Assembly (NCBI RefSeq): GCF_900142755.1
Contig: NZ_FRCA01000012.1
Coordinates: 49,361 to 113,360 of the forward strand
Reading direction: 5' to 3'
DNA: 64,000 nucleotides
Source: Halomonas cupida
GTDB taxonomy: Bacteria > Pseudomonadota > Gammaproteobacteria > Pseudomonadales > Halomonadaceae
This document shows, in pieces, positions 53,062 through 61,887 of the stretch. The notes beneath the pieces are model-generated. The model was not told where the DNA came from and made no database searches. It saw only the letters and a list, made by a program, of their open reading frames with translations. The translations under genes were made by a program, and so were the position numbers. Positions within the stretch are counted from its first letter, which is position 1. Each line of letters opens with the position of its first letter.

Positions 53062-54504
53062 CTAGCCCACCGCGCCCTCGAGGGTAACGTTCAGCAATGC
53101 TTCCGCTTCCACCGCGAACTCCATCGGCAATTCCTGGAAGACGTCCTTGCAGAAACCGTTGACGATCATGTTCACGGCATCCTCCTCGGAGATTCCCCGG
53201 CTCTGGCAATAGAACAGCTGGTCCTCGCCGATCTTCGAGGTGGTCGCCTCGTGCTCGACCGTCGCCGTGCTGTTGCCGATCTCCTGATAGGGGAAGGTAT
53301 GCGCGCCACAGGTATCGCCGATCAACAGCGAATCACACTGGGTAAAGTTGCGTGCTCCCTTCGCCCGCGGGCCGATCTTGACCAGACCACGATAGGACTG
53401 GTTGGAACGCCCGGCGGAGATGCCCTTGGAGACGATCGTCGAGCGGGTACCTTCGCCAAGGTGGATCATCTTGGTGCCGGTATCCGCCTGCTGCCGACCA
53501 TTGGTCACCGCTACGGAATAGAACTCACCGATACTGTCCTTCCCGCGCAGTACGCAGGACGGGTACTTCCAGGTAATCGCCGAACCGGTCTCGACCTGGG
53601 TCCAACTGATGTGTGAGCGGTCACCACGGCAGTCGCCACGCTTGGTGACGAAGTTGTAGATACCGCCCTTGCCGTTCTCGTCACCCGGATACCAGTTCTG
53701 CACCGTGGAGTACTTGATCTTGGCGTCTTCCAGTGCAACCAGTTCCACCACGGCGGCATGCAGCTGATTCTCGTCGCGCATCGGCGCGGTACAGCCTTCG
53801 AGGTAGGACACCTGGGCCTGCTTCTCGCAGACGATCAAGGTACGTTCGAACTGACCGGTATTGGCGGCGTTGATACGGAAGTAGGTCGACAGCTCCATCG
53901 GGCAGGTCACGCCTTCGGGGACAAAGACGAAGGAGCCGTCGGTGAATACCGCCGAGTTGAGCGCCGCGAAATAGTTGTCGGCAGTCGGGACCACGGTGCC
54001 CAGGTACTGTCGGACCAACTCGGGGTAGTCGCGAATCGCTTCGGAAATCGAGCAGAAGATCACACCCGCTTCGTGGAGCTTGTCCTTGAAGGTGGTGGCA
54101 ACCGATACCGAGTCGAACACCGCATCCACCGCGACGCCGGCCAGAGCAGCACGTTCGTGCAGCGGAATACCCAGCTTCTCGTAGGTCTCGAGCAGCTTGG
54201 GGTCGACTTCATCAAGGCTCTGCGGGCGATCCTCAGGACGCTTGGGCGCACTGTAGTAGGAGATCGCCTGGTAATCGATGGGCGGATAGTCCAGATGCGC
54301 CCAGGACGGAGCCGTCATCTTGAGCCACTGGCGATAGGCGTCGAGGCGCCACTCCAGCATCCACTCCGGTTCACCCTTCTTGTTCGAGATGAAGGCAATG
54401 GTGCTCTCGTCCAGGCCGGGCGGTACCGTTTCGCTTTCGATGTCGGTCACGAAGCCTTCTTTATACTCGCGACGGACAAGCTGTTCCATTTCCTGACTTG
54501 CCAT
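53062..54504 (-). CDS. sufB: Fe-S assembly scaffold SufB
   Basis: 480 residues. EGFVTDIESETVPPGLDEST, TYFRINAANTGQFERTLI, YLEGCTAPMRDENQLHAAVVEL, SRGISEEDAVNMIVNGFCKDVF. The scaffold on which [4Fe-4S] clusters are built. First structural gene after the regulator. Confidence 0.96.
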   Translation of the reverse strand: MASQEMEQLVRREYKEGFVTDIESETVPPGLDESTIAFISNKKGEPEWMLEWRLDAYRQWLKMTAPSWAHLDYPPIDYQAISYYSAPKRPEDRPQSLDEVDPKLLETYEKLGIPLHERAALAGVAVDAVFDSVSVATTFKDKLHEAGVIFCSISEAIRDYPELVRQYLGTVVPTADNYFAALNSAVFTDGSFVFVPEGVTCPMELSTYFRINAANTGQFERTLIVCEKQAQVSYLEGCTAPMRDENQLHAAVVELVALEDAKIKYSTVQNWYPGDENGKGGIYNFVTKRGDCRGDRSHISWTQVETGSAITWKYPSCVLRGKDSIGEFYSVAVTNGRQQADTGTKMIHLGEGTRSTIVSKGISAGRSNQSYRGLVKIGPRAKGARNFTQCDSLLIGDTCGAHTFPYQEIGNSTATVEHEATTSKIGEDQLFYCQSRGISEEDAVNMIVNGFCKDVFQELPMEFAVEAEALLNVTLEGAVG

Positions 54505-54556
54505 GATGTGTCCCCTCCCGGAATGTTGGGTCGGCGGGCGTTGCCCGACCTGGGTC

Positions 54557-54626
54557 TTGAAATCCAGGCATTGAAATCCCGGTATTGAAATCTAGAGTTT
54601 GAGATCCAGGTTTTGAGATCCTTGTT
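54557..54626. repeat. Five 14-bp tandem units upstream of sufB
   Basis: ttgaaatccaggca-type units start at 54557, 54571, 54585, 54599 and 54613 with exact 14-bp period. They fill much of the gap between the regulator stop and sufB start. They would be transcribed as part of the suf mRNA leader. Confidence 0.88.
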
Positions 54627-54702
54627 TGCAGTGGCGCCTTTCATGCTGCTGCCGGATCTCATCTGCCCGGCTTGGCTACTGCGGTATGCTTCGGCTGTCG
54701 GG

Positions 54703-55164
54703 CTAGGCCTCGACGGCCAGAGTCACGGACTGAATCGGCAACCTCACCGGCAGCTTCAATGGCGTAGTGGCCGCCAGATGCGCCAGAGTGATGCTGTCGA
54801 GCAACTCGCGGATGGCGACGGAAACCCGTTGCCAGTTGTCGGATACGCCACAGGTCGAGGCCAGATCACAGTCGCCATCGGCATGGCTGCATTCCGTGAC
54901 CGCCACCGGCCCCTCAATGGCGGCGATGATATCGCTGGCGGTAATCTGCGAGGCAGGGCGCGCCAGGCTGTACCCCCCCTGGGCTCCGCGGCGCGACTCC
55001 AGCAGACCGGCTCTGACCAGCATCTTCAGCGTCTTGCTGACGGTCGGATGAGGGAGCTGCACTGCCTCGGCCAGCTCTGCCGCGGCATGCGGTTGCTGCG
55101 GATGCCGTGCAATCTGCGCCATTACCACTGCCGCATAATCCGTCAACCGCGATAGCTTGAGCAT
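54703..55164 (-). CDS. Rrf2-family SUF regulator (IscR-like)
   Basis: 153 residues. Winged helix LSRLTDYAAVVMAQIARHPQQPHAAAELAEAV with three cysteines in CSHADGDCDLASTC (about residues 91-104) that could hold a [2Fe-2S] cluster. ATG 55164. Probably represses or tunes its own suf operon by cluster status. Confidence 0.9.
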   Translation of the reverse strand: MLKLSRLTDYAAVVMAQIARHPQQPHAAAELAEAVQLPHPTVSKTLKMLVRAGLLESRRGAQGGYSLARPASQITASDIIAAIEGPVAVTECSHADGDCDLASTCGVSDNWQRVSVAIRELLDSITLAHLAATTPLKLPVRLPIQSVTLAVEA

Positions 55165-55230
55165 GCCTACTCCCCGTATCACCACTCCAGAATCCGGCAA
55201 GGTTTTCCGCCTCACCTCTTAATGCGGACC

Positions 55231-55259
55231 ATTTTAGTCCTGTATGAAATCCATGTGAA
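55231..55259 (-). promoter_or_regulatory. Promoter of the suf operon
   Basis: On the minus strand TTCACA (-35, 55254-55259), 17-bp spacer, TAAAAT (-10, 55231-55236), giving a start near 55224, 60 bp before the regulator ATG. Confidence 0.65.
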
Positions 55260-55326
55260 GAGGTAACCCAGGCTATTACGCCAATAGAGAGGAATTTATC
55301 GACATGTTCGGCACCATTCGCATCAA

Positions 55327-55345
55327 AATGACAATCGTTATCATT
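55327..55345. promoter_or_regulatory. Fur-box-like site in the suf/osmoprotectant intergenic region
   Basis: AATGACAATCGTTATCATT matches the palindromic Fur consensus closely (TGATAATCATTATC core with two changes). Located about 70 bp upstream of the suf -35, so Fur could influence suf. The rest of 55216-55616 holds no gene. Confidence 0.6.
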
Positions 55346-55616
55346 TTCATGCGCACCCGCGATCATGATATCCGTCCCCTTCCTTCCAAATAACTGCCTG
55401 GAATGGCACAGCATCATATCCATCAATTCCACTCATTGCAGATCGTCATTCATGACTAAAACAAATAGATATGGGCTTCTGCTACCCTTGTAGTCACTTG
55501 AGGGTTCATGGCCACCCAGGCGTCTCGCTGGCACACCAACTGCCTGCACGAGCCGATCGGTTGCGTCCATGACATCAATAAAAACGGCGCTTGCCGATTC
55601 TGAAGGAGTCACCCAT

Positions 55617-56282
55617 TTGGAACTGATCCAATACACCATCGACAACTTCGGCCTGTTGCTGGCAAAGACGCTTGAGCATATTGCCCTGGTCGGCGTCGCG
55701 GTGGGGATTGCCATCATTACTGGAGTCCCCATCGGGATTGCCATTACACGCAATGAGCGCCTCGCCAGGGCTGTGCTCTATACCGCCTCCATCATTGTCA
55801 CGATCCCTTCCATTGCCCTGTTCGGCATCATGATTCCCGTGCTGTCCCTGATTGGTCAGGGCATCGGCTACGTGCCCGCGGTCATCGCCGTACTGCTCTA
55901 CTCGCAGTTGCCGATCATCCGCAACACCTATACCGCCATCAACAACGTCGACCCGGCATTGCGTGAAGCCGCTCGCGGCATTGGCATGAGCCACAATCAA
56001 CGCCTGCGCATGGTGGAAATCCCGCTCGCCGTTCCCGTCATCATGGCCGGCGTTCGTACCGCCGTGGTGCTCAACATCGGGGTCATGGCCATCGCCACCT
56101 ATATCGGGGCCGGCGGGCTCGGCACCTTTATCAGCCGCGGCATTTCGCAATCCGATCCGCGCCAGTTGATTGTCGGCGCCATCGCCGTGAGTCTGCTGGC
56201 CATCATCGTCGACTATGCATTGCTCGCCCTGCAGAAGCGCCTGACGCCCAAGGGCATGGAGCGGGCCCTCAGTACCACCTGA
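55617..56282 (+). CDS. Osmoprotectant-type ABC permease 1
   Basis: 221 residues, five or six membrane helices. GIPIGIAITRNERLARAVLY and the EAA loop ALREAARGIGMSHNQRLRMVEIPLAVPVIMAG are typical of OpuCB/YehW. TTG at 55617, 10 nt after AAGGAG, is the best start; an earlier ATG at 55569 lacks support. First of a four-gene operon. Confidence 0.87.
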   Translation: MELIQYTIDNFGLLLAKTLEHIALVGVAVGIAIITGVPIGIAITRNERLARAVLYTASIIVTIPSIALFGIMIPVLSLIGQGIGYVPAVIAVLLYSQLPIIRNTYTAINNVDPALREAARGIGMSHNQRLRMVEIPLAVPVIMAGVRTAVVLNIGVMAIATYIGAGGLGTFISRGISQSDPRQLIVGAIAVSLLAIIVDYALLALQKRLTPKGMERALSTT

Positions 56283-56360
56283 GCCGCCACCATTTGTAAC
56301 CGCCCCGTCCTGTTTTTACAGGAACAGGAATGCGCCAATGATTCTTACAAGGACCCGCCA

Positions 56361-57524
56361 ATGATTCGACTGGAAAACCTGACCAAGGTCTTTGATACGC
56401 CCAAGGGCGCAGTCGTAGCCGCTGACCATGTCACTATGGAAGTTCCCAGCGGCGAGATCTGCATCCTGCTCGGCCCCTCAGGCTGCGGCAAGACCACCAC
56501 ACTCAAGATGATCAACCGTATCATCAAGCCCAGTTCCGGCAAGGTCTTCATCAACGATGAGGATACCTCCGGCCTGAATACCCAGGACCTGCGCCGCAAT
56601 ATCGGCTATGTCATCCAGCAGATCGGTCTGTTTCCCAACATGACCATCGAGGAAAATATCGCAGTGGTACCTAAATTGCTGGGCTGGGACAGCAAGCGCT
56701 ATCGTGAGCGCGCCCGCGAGCTGATGGACATGATCGCACTGGACCCAGACGCCTTTCTCAAGCGTTACCCCAACGAATTGTCAGGGGGCCAGCAGCAGCG
56801 TATCGGCGTTGCCCGAGCGCTGGCAGCGGATCCGCCGGTGATGCTGATGGATGAGCCTTTCGGCGCTATCGACCCGATCAATCGGGCGGTGATCCAGGAC
56901 GAGTTCCTCAAGATGCAGCAGGAACTGAACAAGACCATCATGTTCGTCAGCCACGACATCGACGAAGCCATCAAGATGGGCGATCGCGTTGCCGTATTCC
57001 GCGACGGCAAACTGGTGCAGTATTCCTCCCCGGATGACCTGCTGGCAGCGCCGAAGAATGCCTTCGTCGAATCGTTCCTCGGTGAGGACCGTGCCCTCAA
57101 GCGCCTCAATCTGGTCAAGGTCAGAGAAGTGGTCAGCGATGAGATCGGTACGGTCGAACCCGGCGATACCCTCGAGGCCGCCCTCGCCCGCATCGACGAC
57201 TACGGCTATCAGAACTCGATTCTGATGGTCAACGAGCGCCGCCAGCCCGTTGGGCTGATCAGCCGTGCCGTAGCGCGCACTACCCGAGGCTACTGCCGCG
57301 ATCATTTCCAGAATGTTCCCGCCTCGGTGAATCTCGACGACGACCTGCGCAAGGTCGCCTCACTGATGTTTGCCCAGGACATGACCTGGCTGCCCTGTGT
57401 CGACGACGACGGGCGCGTGTGCGGGCAGATCACCCAGCGCGCCATGACCCACCATCTCGGTGCGCGATTCCGTACTCAGGAAGCGGAAGCTGCAGCCACC
57501 ACTGGCGAACAGCCGAGGGGGTGA
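56361..57524 (+). CDS. Osmoprotectant-type ABC ATPase with CBS pair (OpuCA-like)
   Basis: 387 residues. Walker A GPSGCGKT, LSGGQQQRIGVARALA, LMDEPFGAIDP, SHDIDEAIKMGDR. C-terminal CBS domains (NSILMVNERRQPVGLISRAV..., LPCVDDDGRVCGQITQRAM) sense ionic strength or cAMP-like ligands in relatives. The leader repeats cgccaatgattc twice around the ATG. Confidence 0.9.
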   Translation: MIRLENLTKVFDTPKGAVVAADHVTMEVPSGEICILLGPSGCGKTTTLKMINRIIKPSSGKVFINDEDTSGLNTQDLRRNIGYVIQQIGLFPNMTIEENIAVVPKLLGWDSKRYRERARELMDMIALDPDAFLKRYPNELSGGQQQRIGVARALAADPPVMLMDEPFGAIDPINRAVIQDEFLKMQQELNKTIMFVSHDIDEAIKMGDRVAVFRDGKLVQYSSPDDLLAAPKNAFVESFLGEDRALKRLNLVKVREVVSDEIGTVEPGDTLEAALARIDDYGYQNSILMVNERRQPVGLISRAVARTTRGYCRDHFQNVPASVNLDDDLRKVASLMFAQDMTWLPCVDDDGRVCGQITQRAMTHHLGARFRTQEAEAAATTGEQPRG

Positions 57525-57528
57525 GCCT

Positions 57529-58248
57529 ATGCGCATTCGTAATCTACGCAGTGCCGCCTATGGACTGGGGTTGCTGGCTGCCTTCTGTCTCGGTATCTGG
57601 ATCCCGCTGGACGAATTCCTGTTCTATCTACCGGATGTCCAATACCTGACAATGCAGCATATGTGGCTGACGGCGATGTCCGGGGGGTTGGCCCTGCTGG
57701 TAGCTATCCCGCTGGGCACCGTACTGTCCCGCCCCAGCATGACGAAGTACGCCGAGACCATCATGCAGGGTCTCAATGTCGGCACCACCATTCCGACGCT
57801 GGCGGTGCTGGCTCTGTCGATGAGCTTTCTGGGCATCGGCACGGTACCTGCGGTATTCGGTCTGTTCGTCGCCACACTATTACCGATCACCCGCAATACC
57901 TATGCTGGCCTCAAGGGCGTATCGCCCGCGCTCAAGGAAGCCGCGGCAGGTATCGGCATGTCACCCATGCAGAGGCTGCTCAAGGTCGAACTGCCCAATG
58001 CCCTGTACGTGATCTTCGCCGGGATTCGTACCGCGCTGACCATCAACGTAGGTACCGTCCCGCTGGCCTTCCTGATTGGCGCTGGCGGCCTGGGAGAATT
58101 GATCTTCACCGGTATCGATCTCTATGACCCGGTCATGATGCTGTCCGGCGCCATTCCCACGGCCATGCTCGCCGTGCTGGTTGATGCATTGATAGCCGCC
58201 ACAGCCTTTCTGGTGGTGCCCCGCGGCGTCAATCCGAATCGCCTATAA
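57529..58248 (+). CDS. Osmoprotectant-type ABC permease 2
   Basis: 239 residues. EAA loop PALKEAAAGIGMSPMQRLLKVELPNALYVIFAG; hydrophobic body. ATG 57529 after GAGGGGGTGAG, 4 bp after the ATPase stop. With permease 1 forms a heterodimeric channel. Confidence 0.9.
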   Translation: MRIRNLRSAAYGLGLLAAFCLGIWIPLDEFLFYLPDVQYLTMQHMWLTAMSGGLALLVAIPLGTVLSRPSMTKYAETIMQGLNVGTTIPTLAVLALSMSFLGIGTVPAVFGLFVATLLPITRNTYAGLKGVSPALKEAAAGIGMSPMQRLLKVELPNALYVIFAGIRTALTINVGTVPLAFLIGAGGLGELIFTGIDLYDPVMMLSGAIPTAMLAVLVDALIAATAFLVVPRGVNPNRL

Positions 58249-58309
58249 CCATTTGCAGGCCTCGAAACCGGCCACATCTCCGATAACAATCGGTAGAAGG
58301 AGAAAGCCC

Positions 58310-59197
58310 ATGAAAACCTGGATTCCCGTGATTGCCGGCGTAGCACTCGCCGGCTCGGCTGCAGTTGCCAACGCCAATGAAATCGTCGTCGGCGGCAAGA
58401 ACTTCACCGAGCAGCAGCTCATCGCCAGCATGACCAGCCAATATCTGGATAACCTCGGCTATGACGTCGAGACGCGTGCCGGGATGGGGTCAGCCGTACT
58501 GCGGCAGGCACAGGAGAACGGCCAGATCGACCTCTACTGGGAATACACCGGGACTTCGCTGATCAACTACAACGATGTCACCGAGTCACTCAGCCCCGAG
58601 GAGACCTACCAGCGCGTCAAGGAGCTGGACGCCGAAAAGGGTCTCGTCTGGCTCGAGCCATCCGCCGCCAACAACACCTATGCGTTGGCCATGCGTGCCG
58701 ACAGCATCGAGGAAACCGGTATCAGCACGCTGTCGGAGCTGGCCCAGGCCGTCAATGATGGGCAGGAGCTATCCTTTGCCATGAACGCCGAGTTCTACGC
58801 CCGCGAGGACGGTTGGCGCCCGCTGCAGCAGGCCTATGACTTCCGTGTCGGTCGAGCTGACGTGAAGCGCATGGATTCCGGGCTGGTCTACCAGGCCCTG
58901 CGTGATGGCCAGGTGGAAGTCGGCCTGGTGTTTGCCACCGATGGTCGTATCCCGGCCTTCGATTTCCAGGTGCTGGAAGATGACCAGAACTTCTTCCCGG
59001 CCTATGCCCTGACGCCAGTGGTGCATGAAGATACCCTGGCCGAGAACCCGGAGCTGGAAGCTCAGATGAACGCTCTGTCTGCGCTGCTGGACGATGACAC
59101 CATGGCGCAGCTCAACGCGCAGGTCGACGTCGACCGCGAGACCATCGAGGATGTCGCCCACAACTTCCTGGTCGAGAACGAACTGATCGAGGAATAA
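58310..59197 (+). CDS. Glycine-betaine-type ABC substrate-binding protein (OsmF/OpuCC-like)
   Basis: 295 residues with signal peptide ending ANA. EIVVGGKNFTEQQLIASMTSQYL is the OsmF/OpuBC hallmark; YWEYTGTSLINY gives the aromatic pocket. ATG after AAGGAG. Last operon gene. Ligand likely a quaternary ammonium compound; not provable by sequence. Confidence 0.9.
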   Translation: MKTWIPVIAGVALAGSAAVANANEIVVGGKNFTEQQLIASMTSQYLDNLGYDVETRAGMGSAVLRQAQENGQIDLYWEYTGTSLINYNDVTESLSPEETYQRVKELDAEKGLVWLEPSAANNTYALAMRADSIEETGISTLSELAQAVNDGQELSFAMNAEFYAREDGWRPLQQAYDFRVGRADVKRMDSGLVYQALRDGQVEVGLVFATDGRIPAFDFQVLEDDQNFFPAYALTPVVHEDTLAENPELEAQMNALSALLDDDTMAQLNAQVDVDRETIEDVAHNFLVENELIEE

Positions 59198-59206
59198 TCC
59201 TCACCG

Positions 59207-59228
59207 GGGCGGCTCCGCCGAGTCGCCC
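59207..59228 (+). terminator. Hairpin after the osmoprotectant operon
   Basis: GGGCGGCT/AGTCGCCC stem (one G-T pair) 10 bp after the stop; T-run weak. Confidence 0.5.
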
Positions 59229-59356
59229 TGGTTGACTTGCCCCCTCCCTGCCCCTTCCACCGCGCGGTCCCTCCTCCGCAAGGTACCACAACGTTACCGA
59301 GCACTGCAGCCACGGGCTCCTGCCACGGATAGCTCACGTACTCTTGCCGAGGGTAT

Positions 59357-60130
59357 CTATAGAAGCAGTGCCTTCATCGGCATCCACAAGCCCATCAGCA
59401 CCATTATCAGATTTTCCGTTAACGAGACAAAGCCCAGCGGAACACGACTGTTGCCGCCGACACAGGCACACTTGAGCTGCCGCTTGTCGATATAGACGGC
59501 CTTGATGACGGATATGGCACCCACGCTTCCGATGAATAACGCCAGTGGTGCCGCAATCCAGACCAGAGTCCCTGCCAGCATCAGAATACCTGCCAGTGTT
59601 TCTGCATAGGGATAGACATAGCCATAGCGAACGTGGCGCTGGGCGAGCAGGTCATAGTTGAGAAACATGGTGCTGAAGCTTTCCACATCCTGAAGCTTCT
59701 GAAGGCCAAGCAGGACCATGGCTGAGGCGATCGCAAATTCCAGCGTGCGCAACGTCACAAGCCCCAGACCAACCATCCAACTGATCGCCATGCCGATCAA
59801 TAATGCCGTGGTGAAGATTGCGATCACCGGGCGATAGGTAACCTCCTTGTCGCCGGGGACACTCATGCCCAGATGGGCGCGTACCGCTTCATACCCTCCG
59901 ATCCGCTCGTCTCCGATATACACCTGAGGCGTTGTGTCGACACCCGCCTCCTGCTGGAAGCGATCAATGGCATCGCGGGAGACAAGAGTATGGTCTTCGA
60001 CCTTGTATCCCTTCCGCTTCAACAGATCCAGGGTCTTGAGGCCAAAGGGGCATAGGTGCTCGTCAGTTTTCATCCGATAGAGTCGAGCAGTTTGCTGCCC
60101 TGAGGCTACGGGGGTCGTACCTGTACTCAT
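59357..60130 (-). CDS. Glutaredoxin-MauE fusion membrane protein
   Basis: 257 residues. N-terminal glutaredoxin-like domain with CPFGLKTLDLLKRKGYKVED (only the first Cys of the usual CPxC), TTPQVYIGDERIGG (cis-Pro, GG). Then four membrane helices of MauE/DoxX type (LRTLEFAIASAMVLLGLQKL..., YAETLAGILMLAG) and a C-terminal KCACVGGN pair. Probably a redox-linked membrane protein; partner unknown. Confidence 0.85.
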   Translation of the reverse strand: MSTGTTPVASGQQTARLYRMKTDEHLCPFGLKTLDLLKRKGYKVEDHTLVSRDAIDRFQQEAGVDTTPQVYIGDERIGGYEAVRAHLGMSVPGDKEVTYRPVIAIFTTALLIGMAISWMVGLGLVTLRTLEFAIASAMVLLGLQKLQDVESFSTMFLNYDLLAQRHVRYGYVYPYAETLAGILMLAGTLVWIAAPLALFIGSVGAISVIKAVYIDKRQLKCACVGGNSRVPLGFVSLTENLIMVLMGLWMPMKALLL

Positions 60131-60377
60131 CCGTTATTCCTGCTCATGGTCATGGTGAATGAAAAGAGGACAGACAACCTTCGAGAGAGGATGTCCTGTG
60201 TGCCCTCCTGCGGTAAGCGTAGAAGCCTTGTGTCAGGAAAAGGGCAAGCGTAACGCCAGAAAAGAGCTGGCCCACAACCACTACAACCGCTCCTCTCCTC
60301 CGCCACTGCCCTTCGCGCTACAAAGCCCGGTATATTGGTTCCTCGACCTGACCCTATCGAAATGCAGGAGACACTCC

Positions 60378-61127
60378 ATGCCAACAGCACTGTCCGGCGC
60401 CATCGTGATCACCGGTGGCTCACGCGGTATTGGCCGCGCCACGGCCCTGGCCTGCATTCGGGCCGGCGCCCGAGTCATGTTCAGTTACCAGGGCAATGAA
60501 GATGCCGCCCGACGCACGCTGGAAGACTGCTGGGCACTGGCCGGTAGCGACGGTATCAGCGCACTGCGCGGTGATGTCCGCGACGAGAACCACGTAAGCG
60601 CATTGTTCCAGCAGGCCCGGTCACGGTTCGGCGCGATCACTGGCGTGGTCAACAACGCCGGCATCGTCGCGCCTTCCATGCCGCTGGCCGACATGGATAT
60701 CGAGCGCATGCGCCGGGTCACCGAGATCAATGTGCTCGGGGCGCTGCTGGTGGCTCGCCAGGCGGCCCGCGAGTTGGCCGATGGTGGCTCGCTGGTCAAT
60801 GTCGGCTCCATGGCGGCCAAACTGGGCTCGCCCAACGAGTATGTCGACTATGCCGCCAGCAAGGGAGCCGTGGATAGCCTGACCTTCGGCCTGTCGAAGG
60901 AGCTGGGGCCACGCGGCATCCGGGTCAATTGCGTGCGTCCGGGGCTCATCGCCACGGATATCCATGCCAGCGGCGGGCGCCCGGAACGCATCGCCGAGCT
61001 TGGCCCCCTGTGTCCACTGGGAAGGCCAGGGCAAGCCGAAGAGGTTGCCGATGCCATTGTCTGGCTGCTGTCGGAGGCTTCCTCCTATACCACTGGCGCC
61101 ATGATCGATGTTGCAGGAGGACGCTGA
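60378..61127 (+). CDS. SDR-family oxidoreductase
   Basis: 249 residues. Cofactor loop TGGSRGIGRA, NNAG, catalytic Ser/Tyr-Lys in VGSMAAKLGSPNEYVDYAASKGAV (YxxxK), and the RPGLIATDIH segment. ATG after GCAGGAG. Resembles sugar or glucose dehydrogenase-like members; substrate unknown. Confidence 0.88.
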   Translation: MPTALSGAIVITGGSRGIGRATALACIRAGARVMFSYQGNEDAARRTLEDCWALAGSDGISALRGDVRDENHVSALFQQARSRFGAITGVVNNAGIVAPSMPLADMDIERMRRVTEINVLGALLVARQAARELADGGSLVNVGSMAAKLGSPNEYVDYAASKGAVDSLTFGLSKELGPRGIRVNCVRPGLIATDIHASGGRPERIAELGPLCPLGRPGQAEEVADAIVWLLSEASSYTTGAMIDVAGGR

Positions 61128-61202
61128 CAGGAAGCACATTTCCGGAAAATTTAATGCTAGAATATCAGCATCATTTTCAGACGATTCAGCGCGGATTTCA
61201 GC

Positions 61203-61742
61203 ATGAATAGCTCAGCCACTTCCCCGTCCATTGAAACGCCATTCTCCTTTCTTGTCATGGGAGTTTCAGGGTCAGGAAAATCACACATCGGCCGCCAGCT
61301 TGCCAATGTCACCGGTGCGCTTTTCATCGATGGTGATGACTACCACAGTGCACTCAGCATCGACAAGATGTCACGCGGCGAACCGCTATCGGATGATGAC
61401 AGAAAGGAGTGGTTGGAAACCCTCGCAGAATTGTTCAACCAGCACCGCCGGGATGGAAATTCAGTCATCATTGGTTGCTCGGCGCTCAAGCGCCGCTATC
61501 GAGATATTCTTCGTCAGGGTGCGCCCGGTCTGCGTATTCTCTATCTGCATGGTGAACGCGAAGTGCTACTGCAACGCCTGAACAGTCGTGGCGACCATTT
61601 CTTCAATGGCGAACATATGCTCAACAGTCAACTCGACACCCTGGAAATTCCCGGTAATGACGAGGCCATTCGTTGCAGTATCGAACAGATGCCAGCACAA
61701 ATCATTGAAGAATTTCTCAGCGAACTGAGGAAAAGTTTTTAG
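61203..61742 (+). CDS. gntK: Gluconokinase
   Basis: 179 residues. P-loop GVSGSGKS at 20-27, FIDGDDYHS, LSDDDRKEWLETLAEL, SALKRRYRDILRQG, HFFNGEHMLNSQLDTLE: the GntK signature set. Phosphorylates D-gluconate to 6-phosphogluconate. Near dgoK/dgoA, so part of a sugar-acid region. An AGAAAA/TTTTCT stem with a T-rich tail follows at about 61769-61790. Confidence 0.92.
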   Translation: MNSSATSPSIETPFSFLVMGVSGSGKSHIGRQLANVTGALFIDGDDYHSALSIDKMSRGEPLSDDDRKEWLETLAELFNQHRRDGNSVIIGCSALKRRYRDILRQGAPGLRILYLHGEREVLLQRLNSRGDHFFNGEHMLNSQLDTLEIPGNDEAIRCSIEQMPAQIIEEFLSELRKSF

Positions 61743-61821
61743 CAGGTGATTCGGTAATTATCACGCTCAGAAAAGCACTTTTCTCTTCTTGTTCCACTAG
61801 ATGTAAAACGACTGATCACCA

Positions 61822-61851
61822 GAAAAGAAAACGACGCTTGTGGCGCCGTTT
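61822..61851 (-). terminator. Rho-independent terminator of dgoK
   Basis: Minus strand: AAACGGCGC/GCGTCGTTT stem (one G-T), then TTCTTTTCT, 37 bp after the dgoK stop. Confidence 0.7.
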
Positions 61852-61887
61852 CCTTTGTAGCCATTCATCTTGTATTGAACGAATTCA

